From: Pomphorhynchus laevis
Lineage: Eukaryota > Acanthocephala > Palaeacanthocephala > Echinorhynchida > Pomphorhynchidae
Length of the DNA stretch: 64,000 bases
Reading direction: 5' to 3'
Assembly (NCBI GenBank): GCA_012934845.2
Contig: WNNJ02001166.1
Location: forward strand, 1 to 64,000
Shown: piece after piece, positions 1 through 11,022 of the stretch
How the letters are laid out: each line of letters opens with the position of its first letter
Numbering within the stretch: the first letter of the stretch is position 1
Made by a program: the position numbers and the translations under genes
Notes under the pieces: model-generated
What the model was told of the DNA's origin: nothing
What the model saw: the letters and a program-made list of their open reading frames with translations, nothing else
Database searches by the model: none

Positions 1-22
1 GATATATTTATATATTACATAA

Positions 23-240
23 ATCAGATCAGCTAACTGAGTCTACGTATTCTATACTATATAAATTAAAAATAAAGATAAATAATTAAAAATGATAAAT
101 AATTATATGATATGTTATACAATTTATATTTATATAACGCTTAAATTTAGTATTAAAATTTAAAATTAAAGTCAATTTTTATGAATTACCTGATAAATAA
201 TAGAGGTCATAAGAAGGAACTGCTATCTTATCAGGTATCG
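23..240 (+). repeat. Dispersed repeat family R, copy 1
   Basis: This AT-rich repeat opens with a conserved block (AGCTAACTGAGTCTACGTAT) and further on carries a second block (GTCAATTTTTATGAATT). The same two blocks in the same order recur at about 308, 2008 and 26535; the copy at 18953 clearly shares only the first. All are on the + strand. No coding capacity is visible. It is probably a MITE or SINE-like non-autonomous element. No terminal repeats or target duplication could be fixed by eye. Confidence 0.55.
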
Positions 241-307
241 GCCTTTATTTCTAGCAGCAGGCCAAAAATTTAAAATTATTAAATTTTTTATTGAAAATGT
301 TTCAATA

Positions 308-650
308 AATAAATCAGATCAGCTAACTGAGTCCACTTATTTTATATTATTTATAAATAAAAAATAAAGCTAAATGAAATTTAAAATTTAAATTTAAATA
401 ATAATTAAATAATAATTATATTAATTATTTGATAATTAAATGATTAAATTTAAATTTAATTATTTAATTAATTATTATTTGAATTATTAATTTTAATTAA
501 TTTAAATTATTATTAAAATTAATTTAAAATAAAAGTCAATTTTTATGAATTGACTAATAAATAACAGCCGATGTATAAGAAAAAGGATTATATGTCATCA
601 GAAGGATCTGCTATGCTATCATGTTTCATTCCCTATTTTTCGTCTAAACA
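308..650 (+). repeat. Dispersed repeat family R, copy 2
   Basis: Second copy of the repeat that starts at 23. The opening block is nearly identical (TCCACTTAT replaces TCTACGTAT). The middle is expanded by AT-rich sequence between 360 and 530. The GTCAATTTTTATGAATTGAC block and a following GAAGGATCTGCTATGCTATC segment match copy 1. The stretch from 650 to 1199 holds no feature I can support. It lies upstream of the first recognised NOS1AP-like exon and is probably intron. Confidence 0.5.
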
Positions 651-1199
651 TAGTAGTGAGGCCAACTGCATGCTAATGACGTATTTCCTCTGATGAAATT
701 TGGTTATCTAGTATTGTATTATAATACAAAGTGTATTATTTAAAAATCTTTCGTATATTTTAGTTTTAAGTATAGGTATAGTTTATATACCTTTATTTTA
801 ATACGTAGATTTGAACTGTTTAATTTACCATGAAACATTAGATAATCAAATAGGGTATGATGAAGATGAAAGTTTATGAATAAAAATTCTTAAATAAAAC
901 TTAGAAGTTATAGATCATTTGTAAAACGTTGAGCCAATTATTAAGTTGAATGGGTTAAAAGTTAAATTTAAGTAAGAAGTTGATCCAATTGTAGCGTTGG
1001 TTTTAAATAAAATTAACTAGTTCAGTAGAAGATTAATTTGAGATTAATCTTAAATAAATTAATTTAATTTATCTAAGATTAGTGTTTATTTTATTGTATT
1101 TTATTTTATTATTGTTCATAATAGAATGCTTATTTGATTGTTTGAAAAGCATTACGGTATTTCGATAAATTATAATTCAAATAAGTTACTTTTATTTAG

Positions 1200-4100
1200 T
1201 TCGAATTTAAAAGAAGACGATTTTCAAAGCGAAGAATCAAATTAAAGATTTCCTGCAAAGAAATATTAATATGTGATGAGGTATCGGAATAATTAGTTTT
1301 GATATATATGTCATTTTCTTATAAAGGAATTGAAAGGGTCCGAAAAAGATATGATTTTAATGCGTCATGCTTTATGCAGGTAAAAATGCAGTTTTACTTA
1401 TTTTTTAGATTTTGTTTAGATTTTACATTTTAACTCATTAACAATTTTACATTACTTCAATTTTCTGGTTAACACATTATTTTTTATGTAACTTATTTAT
1501 GCAAGAAATCAAAGTTCATAAATTTTTAAAACATTTATGAAATTTAAAACAAAAGATCACTCCGTGACAATAATCACGTATTTTTAATGTGGTGCTTCAT
1601 TGAATTTTTGGAGCAGGATCAAACAAATTGTAACTTTTGTAAAAAATTTTGTAATTTCAAGTTTTATTTTTTGTAACTTCAAAAGTTGTTAAATTATTGG
1701 AGCTGGATCGAAGAAAAGAGAAAATTCGTTATTGATATTTCTCTAAGCTCTCTTAGCATAATCAGAAAATTACAAAATCAGCTTTAAAATAAACTGAGTT
1801 CCAATTCCATTTCAACAATTAACTAATTAATCTGTGACTTTTGCTGTGTTATTTTTTGTTAGTGCTCATGTAAGCGTGCAGTTGTCATGCATTTGCCACG
1901 TTAAATAAATTATTATTATTTTATACGAGTTAAAAAATAGCATTACATATATCGGAGCAACAGAAGTACCTATCCTGTGCCTTTCTTATGTCTAAAATTA
2001 ACTCCATTAATCAGATCAGATAACTGAGTCTACGTATTTTATACTTTATATAAATCAAAAATAAAGATAACAATAATTAAAGAAGATTTTATATAATTTA
2101 TATTTATATCAAATTAAAATTTTAAATAAAAATCAATTTTTATGTAGTTTTTATGCTTGTAGTTTTTTGAATTAAAACAAGTTTTTTCGAATTTACATAA
2201 AAATATTTATCTGCCATCTTCTTATTACATTTTAAGAGAAAAGTGAGAGAATTCCATGGGAACTCGTTTATATATCAATATGGCAGCCACGAAATAATAG
2301 ACAAAACGATAACTAGTACCGTTTCGTCGTTGTTTTGACTCAAATGTGACAGGTACCTTCCACTACCGGATGCAGATGAGGACCGGTTAACGGCACGAAT
2401 ATGCGCTGGCATTAGTCAGTGCTCTTAGCTAATGATCATTTTGGTGAAGCATGTAATACTTAGATTGATGGAGCATGCCTAGCTCAATGTATATTTTGAC
2501 ATACTCGTGCCGTCTGCCGGTCCTCCTCTGCATCCAGTAGTGGGAGGTAGCTGGCACTGATGAGTCAAAACAATGACGAAACGGTACTAGTTATCGTTTT
2601 GTCGATTCTTTAGTGATTGCCACATTGATATATAAAAAAACTTCAATTTATTGGTTATAGCTATAAGTTAAAATGTTTAATAGAATGAATATTTCATAAA
2701 ATGCGATGATAATTAACTATGAAGTGTATTATTTTCAAACATTCGTATACATTTTATTATCAATCGGTTTTCCGTGGTATGCTAGATTCCGTGATATGCC
2801 AAATTTTTCTATATGAAAAAATATGTGGTACATATATTGTTTGTACCATATTATATATACATATATACGTATTATATATAATATTATATAATAAAACTAA
2901 TAATATAATTTTATAATATTAAAATATTAAATATTAATTATAATATATAACATAAGCCTAATATATGGTACATATTATATGGTATATAATATGTACCATA
3001 TTATAGTACTATGTGCATATCAAAAACTAATACACAATTTAGGGTATATTATGCTTCTCACGATAATGAAAATTCTAAAGTATTCGGGTACTTTGCCGAT
3101 GCCGACCATAAGGCGCAGTTACAATGCAATGTATTTAAGGCAGATCGAGAGGTATCGGTAAAGAGCCAAAGTAAATTAACACTAACATACATATATATCA
3201 AGTCTCAGGCAAATTCGATTGTACAGGAAATCGGTAGATGTTTCGAAATATTCTATTTAGCAAGAATATCAGTAAATCCAAAATGCGAACGAGAGAAAGG
3301 TATATTAACAACAATTTATATTAGTAAATCACGTTTGTATGCAGAATTGCCTTTCAAAAAGAATTTGTCAAATACGTCATCAGGATACGATGAGGACAGT
3401 GATGAGGTAAATACTGTTGATATCTTTATTTACTCTAATAATTTTAAGAAATGTAAATAATTATTCATTTAGAAGATATTGAAATATCAATAATTAAGAT
3501 GTCTTAAAATATAATTTTACTTTCCATAGATAAAATATAATCTGTAATTTTTATTTTATCAATATTTATAAAAAATATTTTTAATCAATGGTTTTATAAT
3601 AGCAGAACAATAATATTTTTATAATAGCAAAGATAATCTAAATATTCCAATGTTTTGAAATTTGAATTCATTTAATTAAGCATATTCTACGACAATGTTT
3701 TAAAATAATTTGCTTTCATAACATTTTATTGTGAATACGATTTTTAATCTATTTTAGTAACTAAATTTAAATTATAAAACGAGCTTTTTGATTCAAATTT
3801 GAATAACTATTTAATAACAATATTTCACTCAGATAATCGTAATTGAAACTGTAATTACAAGCTTTTAAATTAAAAGCTGTAATTTCACTCGAGGCAGAGA
3901 ATATGAGAGGAACAAATTAATATAACAAGAAATAATCTCATGTAATATTCATACACACATTTTTAAAAAGAACCAAAAAACTCAACAAGATAAAAAGTTT
4001 TTTTTAGATTTAATAAATATTTTCGAATTTATAAAATTTATAAATATTATTTAATATTTATTCAATTAATTATAAATAATATTAAATAATTAATTTAATT

Positions 4101-4955
4101 ATTTAATTATTTAATTGTTTAATTATTTAATATATTTTTTATAATATTAATAATATATATGTAATATGATTGTAACGCTAAACAAAACTTGTTGTTAAAC
4201 TATTTGGAACTGTGACTTTACGTTTCATCACTAGATTAAACCACTTCTTTTGTTAATTAAGTAATTGTTCTATTGGTTGAATCCATTTTAAGATTTAATT
4301 AAAAATCATGATTACTTTATTTGGCAAGTGTCAAATTTGATATAAATATATTTTTACATTTTAAGGCTAAACATGATTTGAAATACATATTTAAAAATAT
4401 ACATTTTAAGGCAAAGTGTGGTTTGTAATGTATATAAATGTATAATTAATAAATGTAGATGAAAATAGAACGTTTCTTCCAAACAGTAAATTAATTCCAA
4501 TAGAATGTAAGGTGGCAATTTAGGATCAATGAGAACAATAGCTGTAAAATGTGTAAATGAAATAAATAATAATTAAATAATAATTTTAGAATTATTAAAA
4601 CATGATAAAAAATTATATTACTAGAGTATAATGCATTTTTGATTGTATAAAATTTTGCCAATTGAATGTTTGGATTTTAGGTACTAAAATGCAACCTTGC
4701 AAAGATAATGTTTGTAATTATTAACTTCTATGAAGACTTATCTGACATTTCTCTTATCTTTACTTCTTTGAAGACTTTAAAAATCTTTAGAGATTTTATG
4801 ATATATCTAATGACGTGAATGATATTTGCGAACAACTTCGAAACCTTCAACGGCAAACTACCGTATATCAAAAAGAATTATCGGACGTTCAATGTAGGTT
4901 GCATAAAATCGAAAATACAGCAAATAATGATGCTAGTCAACCTGTATACCTACAG
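1200..4955 (+). CDS. NOS1AP: NOS1AP/CAPON-like PTB adaptor, partial, six exons
   Basis: Exons, in consistent phase: 1200-1280, 1327-1379, 3043-3151, 3203-3299, 3345-3406 and 4791-4955 (189 codons). Every intron is GT-AG. Joined, the first five encode most of a PTB/PID domain: FEFKRRRFSKRRIKLKISC, then a strand ending CRVYYASHD, then QCNVFKADRE, then SQANSIVQEIGRCFEIFYL. This order matches the CAPON family, whose PTB has YEFKAKNIKKKKVSIMVS, YRIFYVSHD, RCNVFKSKKK and SQAMRIVRTVGQAFEV (from memory). The last exon encodes a coiled-coil-like segment (NDVNDICEQLRNLQRQ), consistent with the helical region after the PTB in this family. NOS1AP adaptors link neuronal NO synthase and polarity or dystrophin-associated complexes. 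The introns at 3152-3202 and 3300-3344 are multiples of three without in-frame stops, so one uninterrupted frame runs across them. The PTB start (the FEAKYVGS region) was not found upstream, and exons after 4955 were not found. Identity is well supported; exon borders are by eye. Confidence 0.8.
1862..1925 (+). mobile_element. CR1-A 3' tail fragment in an intron
   Basis: This segment repeats the 3' end of the complete CR1-A element: CATGTAAGCGTGC, then GCATTTGCCACGTTAAATAAAT, then an ATT-rich tail. It is a 5'-truncated insertion of only about 60 bp inside the long intron of the NOS1AP-like gene. Confidence 0.6.
2008..2165 (+). repeat. Dispersed repeat family R, copy 3
   Basis: This copy carries the opening block (AACTGAGTCTACGTATTTTA) and the downstream ATCAATTTTTATG block of family R. 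It lies inside the NOS1AP-like intron, just upstream of the hammerhead foldback. Confidence 0.5.
2312..2403 (-). ncRNA. Decayed hammerhead ribozyme copy (arm 1)
   Basis: Read on the - strand, this is the sister of the hammerhead at 2503-2591. The GAAAC core, the GTC/GAC stem II and the CGTGCC/GGTACT stem III strands remain. The CTGATGA core has become CATTTGA, and the cleavage triplet is GTT with a poorly pairing stem I start. It should be inactive. Confidence 0.55.
2503..2591 (+). ncRNA. Hammerhead ribozyme, type III arrangement
   Basis: All three helices and the full core are visible. The cleavage triplet GTC is at 2512-2514. Stem I follows at once: TGCCGG pairs with CTGGCA (ending at 2556, one G-U), and after an internal loop CCTCC pairs with GGAGG. 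Next come CTGATGA at 2557-2563, stem II GTC/GAC (2564-2566 with 2575-2577) closing the loop AAAACAAT, and GAAA at 2578-2581. Stem III joins 2507-2513 to 2581-2587 as seven contiguous pairs, with three more after one mismatch. Predicted cleavage is between 2514 and 2515. Hammerheads self-cleave RNA; in eukaryotes they occur in satellites, retrozymes, Penelope-like elements and some introns. This one is in sense orientation within the NOS1AP-like intron. The fold is by eye and activity is untested. Confidence 0.8.
3407..4790 (+). other. Long AT-rich intron of the NOS1AP-like gene
   Basis: The donor GTAAAT at 3407 follows a codon-complete exon end, and the next exon starts in phase 0 after TTTAG at 4790. 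The interval is very AT-rich. I see no other exon, RNA gene or recognisable element in it. Confidence 0.45.
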
Positions 4956-5859
4956 GTAAAACACAAGCTTAAATTATCATAGATTTATAATTGCAAAATC
5001 AAGCCATATATAGCTCTTGATTTTATTAAATAAACTTTTTTGATTTTGCTAAGATAAAAATTTTGATTGTCCAGCTATTTTTCATTCAATTTTTGGGACC
5101 TGAGCATCTTTGATAATTCATTCTATTTTACGAATCATAAAATTATATTAATCACACAAATTTATATTTTTGGAATTTCTATTGTTGCTACGACATGCAT
5201 TCAATATATGCTCATCACCTCAACAAAATAAAACGACTTTATGCTGCAATCACATATATAGTCTCATATGTTCAATTAATCAACACGTACACTACATGAT
5301 TGCTTAAATGATTACACTGCATGATTGCTCAAACGGGTCCTTAAGGGACTGATCACATGTGCAAACATAATCATAATACCGTTGTGTTTCCTTAGCATAT
5401 GCTTACAATAGTGCTATCATATGTTATTTCACTTAAAATCAGAAGGAATTCTACTAACACTTTGCGCATACATGTGCGTATTATCAAATTATATTAAACT
5501 GAATATAATTATTAAATAATTATTAAATTATTTAAGATAATTTTCTTTATAACTTTTACCTTATATGCATATAATATACTAAAATAATTGTTCACTGAAT
5601 GTATGAATGACAAATAGAATCATTTATAATTATCAAATTAAGTAAAATATACCCTGTAAAGTATATGATATATGATATTATAGTATTATGATTGATTCTT
5701 TATTAAATAAAAATGTAAGTGTTATAAAATACAAACAAGCAACTATATCTGCTTAATTTGTGTACAACTTCTTTAAATTTGATAAAAAAATAAAAAAATA
5801 TATAATAATAAGGATCATTTGCAGCTGTGAAAAGGTAGGATAAACACTATTCAAGAAAA
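4956..5859. other. AT-rich stretch without a supported gene
   Basis: This stretch starts with the donor GTAAAA of the last recognised NOS1AP-like exon, so the first part is intron. I searched for a further phase-compatible exon and found none I could defend. Nothing else is recognised. Confidence 0.4.
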
Positions 5860-8530
5860 ATTGTTTTACTTAGCTTTGGAGATTGCCAATTTACAACCTT
5901 CTGGATTTTCGACTCTGCTCTTCTAATGATCTAACAGCTTTGAATAGGAACGAAGATGAAAACTTTTCGATTCGAGGTGCTTTCAAGCCAAACTTTTTAT
6001 GACCATACTTACTATGTTTAGTACAGTTAGTATGCCCGAAACAAAGTTTAAATAATTGGGATATAAACTCTATATTACGAGCGAGTTTGGTAAACGCCAT
6101 GTTTAAAACTTCCGCGAGAGTGACTAAATTTTTTCTACAAATGCGCTCTGCGAATTTCTACAAATGCGCTCTACGAATTTTTAACATTTTTTGAAAGTCT
6201 CCTGAGGCTACATTACAAAAAACGGGATATCCATAAACTAGTAATGATCTTACTAATGCAAAATATACAACCTCTAACTGAGTGGGAGAGGCCCCTAATG
6301 CCGAAATGTGCCTTAGCAGATAATGTCGGCTACTGCATTTTATGACGACCTCATCAATATAAAGAGACCAAGACAGGTTAGCGGTAAAATTAATGCCTAG
6401 TGTTCGAAGACTATTAACACGTTTCAGCCCATGATCGACTATCGATGGGCTATGTCGACTCTTTAGGTTGATATGCATAATTTTTGATTTTGATCTATTT
6501 AAGCTCAATAGATTTAGGTCAGTCCATTTAATCAGAGTGTCCAACTCTAGCTTATCGTCTCTATTAGAATTTAAGAAGTTCGACGAACTTACAATTATGA
6601 AGATGTCATTAGCGAATTTCACACATACGCTGGATTGCAGAATAGAATAAAAATCATCAAAGTAGACGGCGAATAAAAACGGCAATAACACGCTTCCTTT
6701 AGGTACTCCGATTGACATTGTATAACTATCTGAAATTATCTCTTTGTAACCTACACGTTGAGTTCTATCTAGTAAATATGAAATATAAAGGCTATCTGCC
6801 AGTATGGGAAGTTGTTTTTAACTAACTTTTTGATTCAAATGTGATGATTGACACAATCGAAGGCTTTTGAAATATCGACCTGAATAATTTGTACTACGGG
6901 ACAGCTTGATGAGTCAATTTCTTTTAGTATTCGTTCATTAATCGCGACAAGGACGTTCGTATCACTGCTGTTAGGTTTGAAAGCAAATTGAGAGTTGGAT
7001 ACCGTATTTATGTATTTATCTAAAAGTCTCTTTTTAAAATACATCTCTAGGACTTATGATATAGCCGGTGCTAGACTTAGGGCCTAAAATTGTCAATTGT
7101 GATAGATAATTTGTCTTTGGGTATCAAGTGAACCATAGACTGTTTTAAGCAACTTGGAACAATTCCCATTCTGAATACGGAATGAATATAATTGAAAGAG
7201 GTTCTGCTAATAAATCAGCTACTTAATGTAGAGCCCATATACGCATACCTGGCCCACATGATTTGTTTTTCCTTATCTTTAATATTGTCGAGTGTACTTT
7301 TAGCGGTGAAATTGTGTCCATAAATTGATCAAAGTTATAAATATTATCATCGAATGCGATGAGTAAGTTTTATTATGCTATGTTAAGATTCCATTTGTTA
7401 AATTAGAATTGATAAGGTTGACTGACGCTTTAAGTATTTCATCCGTGAGTTTATCAAACTCCGATATAAGTGCCTGCTTTTTAATTGCATTTACTCCTTT
7501 CCATAGAGAACCACCACGATTTATGCATAATTGCTTTTTTAAACCAGCACGATTTTGCTATAGGTATTTATTGGACAGTCTATTGTTAATTTGTTTGGTG
7601 GACATTTCAGAATTGCCACTCCGGTAAGCTCGGTCTTTTCGCTTCTGTAATTCCTTGATTAGTGGTGTGATCCACGTTGGATTTCTTGAATTTATACGTA
7701 CCTTTTTACATAGAATAGAACTAGAGAAGTAGTCATTAAGTTTATTGTTGCTAATGTCAAAATTTTCACAAATCCAATTTGAGATGTTGATTGTTAATTC
7801 GCTTACCTTATTCCTTAAGTTAATTAAGTTGTTCGCTTGTTTAAACCATAAAGTTAATTTGCGAACTTCGAAACGCTCTATTTTGTAATTATTTCCAATA
7901 CGTATCGCACAATGGTCTGAATTTCTTAACGATGCACATTTTTAACCTGGTTATAGTAATGTTCTATATTTGTGAAGATTTTATCCAAGATGGCGTTGTT
8001 TCGAGTGTTAAATTTAACTAACTGTAATAATCCGTAATGACAAGCATATGAATCAAGTGGAATCCTATTAAAATAGCCTAATACCATTAGATATTTGCTG
8101 GAATATATTATATTATCTATAATCGTCTCTAATTTTTGTTGAGCTGCTTGCGAGTCGGTGTTCGGTGGGTGATAAGCCAGCATAATTGTACAGGAAAGTT
8201 TCCGATTTTTAACTTTTTTCGAAAACGAAAGAATTAAATATTCGAGATAAGTGGACATAAATCTAGATGTCTCTGTAACTTCACAATCTGAATTATGTCT
8301 TATGTAAGCACACACCACCTCCTTCTCTATCCAGGCGATGCACCGAAAACAATTTGTAACCTGTTATGTTCATATTATCTATTATATGTTCTGAGAACCA
8401 GCTTTCAGTTATTAAAGCAATATCCACGGGTTCGCTGTTGTTGATAATTAATGAAATTTCATATATTTTGTTATACAGACGATTAGCATTGCAATAAAAC
8501 ATAGTAGGATAAGTAAATTTATTAGTCAAT
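5860..8530 (-). mobile_element. Decayed non-LTR retrotransposon (endonuclease plus RT remains)
   Basis: Reading on the - strand from 8529, an APE-type endonuclease start is visible (FYCNANRLYNK, then ITESWFSEH, then a VLGYFN motif near 8075 where GDFN is expected). RT pieces follow: VVQIIQVDISKAFDCVNHHI (6835-6900) and IGVPKGSVLLPF (about 6680-6715, where intact elements have GVPQGS). The catalytic motif reads FANDIFII instead of the usual YADD. Frameshifts and stops separate the pieces. It resembles the element at 27430-30415 and belongs to a CR1-like or related clade. It is not functional. The last C-terminal piece is at 5891-6100. Confidence 0.75.
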
Positions 8531-9149
8531 ATTATTAAAATATTAATTTATAATATATTAATTTATAACTTTATAATATTAATTTATAAGTCAATATTAT
8601 TATAATATTAATTTATTATTATTGAAAAATAGTTTATTCAATAGCGGTTCTCAATGAATGTTTATATGACTTCAACAGTATCACTAAAATCCTCAGAAGA
8701 ACACAAGTACAAAATCGGCATATAAAATCAGTTAAACCACTAAGAAATTTTAGGTTTCAAAAATAAATAGATATATCTCATTAGGTACTCACACAAAAAT
8801 ATTTAGAAACAACTGCCCTAATATGTTGACAACTGGAGTATACACGTCACTCTAAAACGCATAATAATTGAATTATTTAATTCAGATTTTATTTTTTAAC
8901 AACTTAGGTTTGCCAAAGTAAAAGTGCATCTGTGCCTGACAATAAGTTTCATACAAGACTCCCTTACAAAAGGCCGCATCAACAAACTTACATGGCGTTT
9001 GGTGAGGTAAACAATTAATTCAGTAAAGTACATATTTATTATAAAAATAAGATCGAAATTCGTGTTAAAAAACTACAGCTGACTTCATTGTTTGAATGAT
9101 TTTTCATTAACAAAATAATTGTTCTCTATCACCCGAATCTTTCGAATTA

Positions 9150-9410
9150 CTTATCTGTCAATCGCTTTATCCATTTTCACTTGTTATATTATATCGTCAT
9201 GGCTCTTCCCATCCTTCCTCCAAGTTGTTCGATGAACTAGCTGATCTTATTTCTTATTGTTCATTTTCAGCACTCCCACTATTTGTACTAGGTGATTTCA
9301 AAATTCGCTTAGATCGCCCTTCCGATTCAGATTCCATCAAACTTGTAAACATTGTAACCCACAAATATTTAATATTCAATATATTAATTAGTAGGCATGA
9401 AATTTAATTG
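9150..9410 (+). mobile_element. CR1-A endonuclease fragment
   Basis: From about 9196 the + strand encodes a stretch close to the CR1-A endonuclease: LFDELADLISYCSF, then LFVLGDFKIRLDRP. The intact element has FFTELADLLSHCS and LVLGDFNIRLDRP. Both ends are lost. The flanking intervals 8531-9149 and 9411-10230 are AT-rich, with nothing further recognised. Confidence 0.65.
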
Positions 9411-10230
9411 TGTAATCAGGTAGAATGGAAAAGTAGAACAGTTTGTCTATTTAGGATACATAGTTAATGATAACGATCCAGTTAATATTGGATCCTGCGA
9501 ATAAACTGTTAAACTTTTTATAATAAATATGCAATGATTTTAAATGATATTTATTCGATCATTGTTTAAAAATACTATTAACATAAAAGACTTTAACATA
9601 AACTATTAAAAATGATTTAAATAATTTAATGATTTAAACTCTTATTCGTAATCCAAATATGCAAAAACATCATTTACAATTATCTCCACTATGATCTCAA
9701 TTATTTGTCAACTCTTGGTAAAGACTTCTATCTGCTTTGACAAGGGTAAACCTTGTTGATCAGGTGCGTTTTCTTGTTGATCTCGGGCATTTATTAATAT
9801 AAGAGGCGTAAATTAAATCGATTTAAAATTTGATAAATTAAACTATCTCTTATAATTCCGTTTATTTTGAAAAACATAATAATTGTTTAAATTAAGTGCC
9901 TTCTACTCATATTATGCATGTATTTAAAACAAGTATTTTGCATTTTTTCTTTCCTTATACAATATAAACAACTAATATTATATAATTAATTTTATAATTA
10001 TTCATTAACGAGTTTTATTGTTAATTTATATTTAATATTACTCCTCATTATATTATGCTAACGTTTATATTTAAAATTCAATTAACTAATAATTGAAAAT
10101 AAATCTAAAAATGTAATATAAAATATTATATTTATGTCTTAAAAATGTATGTTTGGTTAAAATAATCAAAATTAGTCATTATGTAATGACTACATATTTA
10201 TTTTATTTTACTATTAAACATTTGTTTTGT

Positions 10231-10326
10231 CTCATAATTGACCTAGTAGTCCCATTGATCTAGTAGTACAATAATTGACCATAGTAGTCTCATAATTGAC
10301 CTATTTTCCCATTTTGACCTAGTAGC
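10231..10326 (+). repeat. Imperfect minisatellite, ATTGACCTAGTAGT motif
   Basis: About five imperfect copies of a 17-22 nt unit built on ATAATTGACCTAGTAGTC follow one another. Several are shortened or carry TTT in place of TAG. Confidence 0.5.
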
Positions 10327-10344
10327 GATATCACAAGTTAGAAA

Positions 10345-10420
10345 ACAACTAGTTGAGTGCTGGCTGGGCAGAAGCAATTATCACATGCAAGCTATTCAGA
10401 TGGTTGAATCCTGGTCATTC
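10345..10420 (+). mobile_element. tRNA-like head of a possible SINE
   Basis: TAGTTGAGTGCTGG fits the pol III A-box pattern, and about 40 nt later GGTTGAATCC fits a B box. The sequence between does not give a convincing tRNA cloverleaf, so a tRNA-derived SINE head is more likely than a tRNA gene. The body after 10420 was not matched elsewhere in the window. Confidence 0.35.
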
Positions 10421-10896
10421 ATGTCTAACCTGCATATAATTTAAATGCTGATTATAAACAGTTATTGTGTGCTCTCGATAAAAACTAAAGTTGAAGTGGT
10501 AAATAGTTGGTCAGGTATACACAATCTGGGCGATGACAACGCAGTGCAAATAACACTAGAGTGCATGTGTTCCTCTTCTATTAAAGTTAAGCAATATCTA
10601 ATTTTAGTTAAAAGACATTAAAGATCTGCAGATGTCATTAACTGCATTTGTGAACATACATTTAATTGATTTTGGCAGTGCACAAATATTGAACCCAAAA
10701 TTAAATGTTAAAAGTGATCATATTATAATAAAATAATGGGGAGTTTTAGAGGGAAAGTGCCATACACAAGTACTTTTTACACAAGCACATTTAATCATGA
10801 CTTTGGCAAAATGCACCTTGTATTTTGATATCTGCTGCTATGTGAACAATTATTTTTTATTCTAATTGAAGGAATCGGGAAGACTTAAACTGACTC

Positions 10897-10977
10897 TATG
10901 CAGTTTCGACTTTTGAGTATCATCAGTAGGAGGCTGCTGCACAACTGGATTGAAGTGCAGCACTCCTAGACAGCTCA
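10897..10977 (-). ncRNA. Hammerhead ribozyme on the - strand, one core-adjacent change
   Basis: Read on -, the cleavage triplet GTC (10971-10969) is followed directly by stem I: TAGGAG pairs with CTCCTA (10968-10963 with 10932-10927). After a 2-nt bulge, TGCTGCAC pairs with GTGCAGCA (10962-10955 with 10942-10935). CTGATGA follows at 10926-10920. Stem II is ACT/AGT around CAAA, with a T-C mismatch where the usual G-C pair closes it. GAAA is at 10907-10904. Stem III (10976-10970 with 10904-10897) keeps A-U, C-G, G-C and C-G pairs around a U-U mismatch. The mismatches suggest reduced activity. A transcribed element around it was not identified. Confidence 0.7.
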
Positions 10978-11022
10978 ATATTTATTTATTTTAATTTTTT
11001 TTATTATTTCAAAATAAAAATC

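Larger units (their letters stand above)
2267..2634. repeat. Foldback repeat: inverted arms each carrying a hammerhead-type sequence
   Basis: Arm 1 (2267-2403) is the reverse complement of arm 2 (2500-2634) at roughly 80-85% identity by eye, with a 96-nt spacer. Each arm runs from a CGTGCC stem strand to a TTGATATATAAA end; arm 2 ends in a short A-run. The arms are two diverging copies of one small element, arm 1 reading on - and arm 2 on +. The whole structure lies in the long intron (1380-3042) of the NOS1AP-like gene. Confidence 0.8.

Noticed and set aside
585-600. TCATCAGAAGGA in repeat family R, similar to the hammerhead unit at 20.15 kb
   Set aside because: No GAAA core or pairing strands nearby. 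The match is too short to infer a ribozyme.
2719-3161. Short frames of 60-65 residues around the first long NOS1AP-like exon
   Set aside because: AT-rich low-complexity protein or out-of-frame shadows of exon 3043-3151. The phase-consistent exon chain explains the coding signal better.
3011-3460. Single 149-residue frame as an intact gene
   Set aside because: PTB alignment requires removing 3152-3202 and 3300-3344, which have GT-AG ends. The frame begins upstream of the TTTAG acceptor and ends beyond a good donor.
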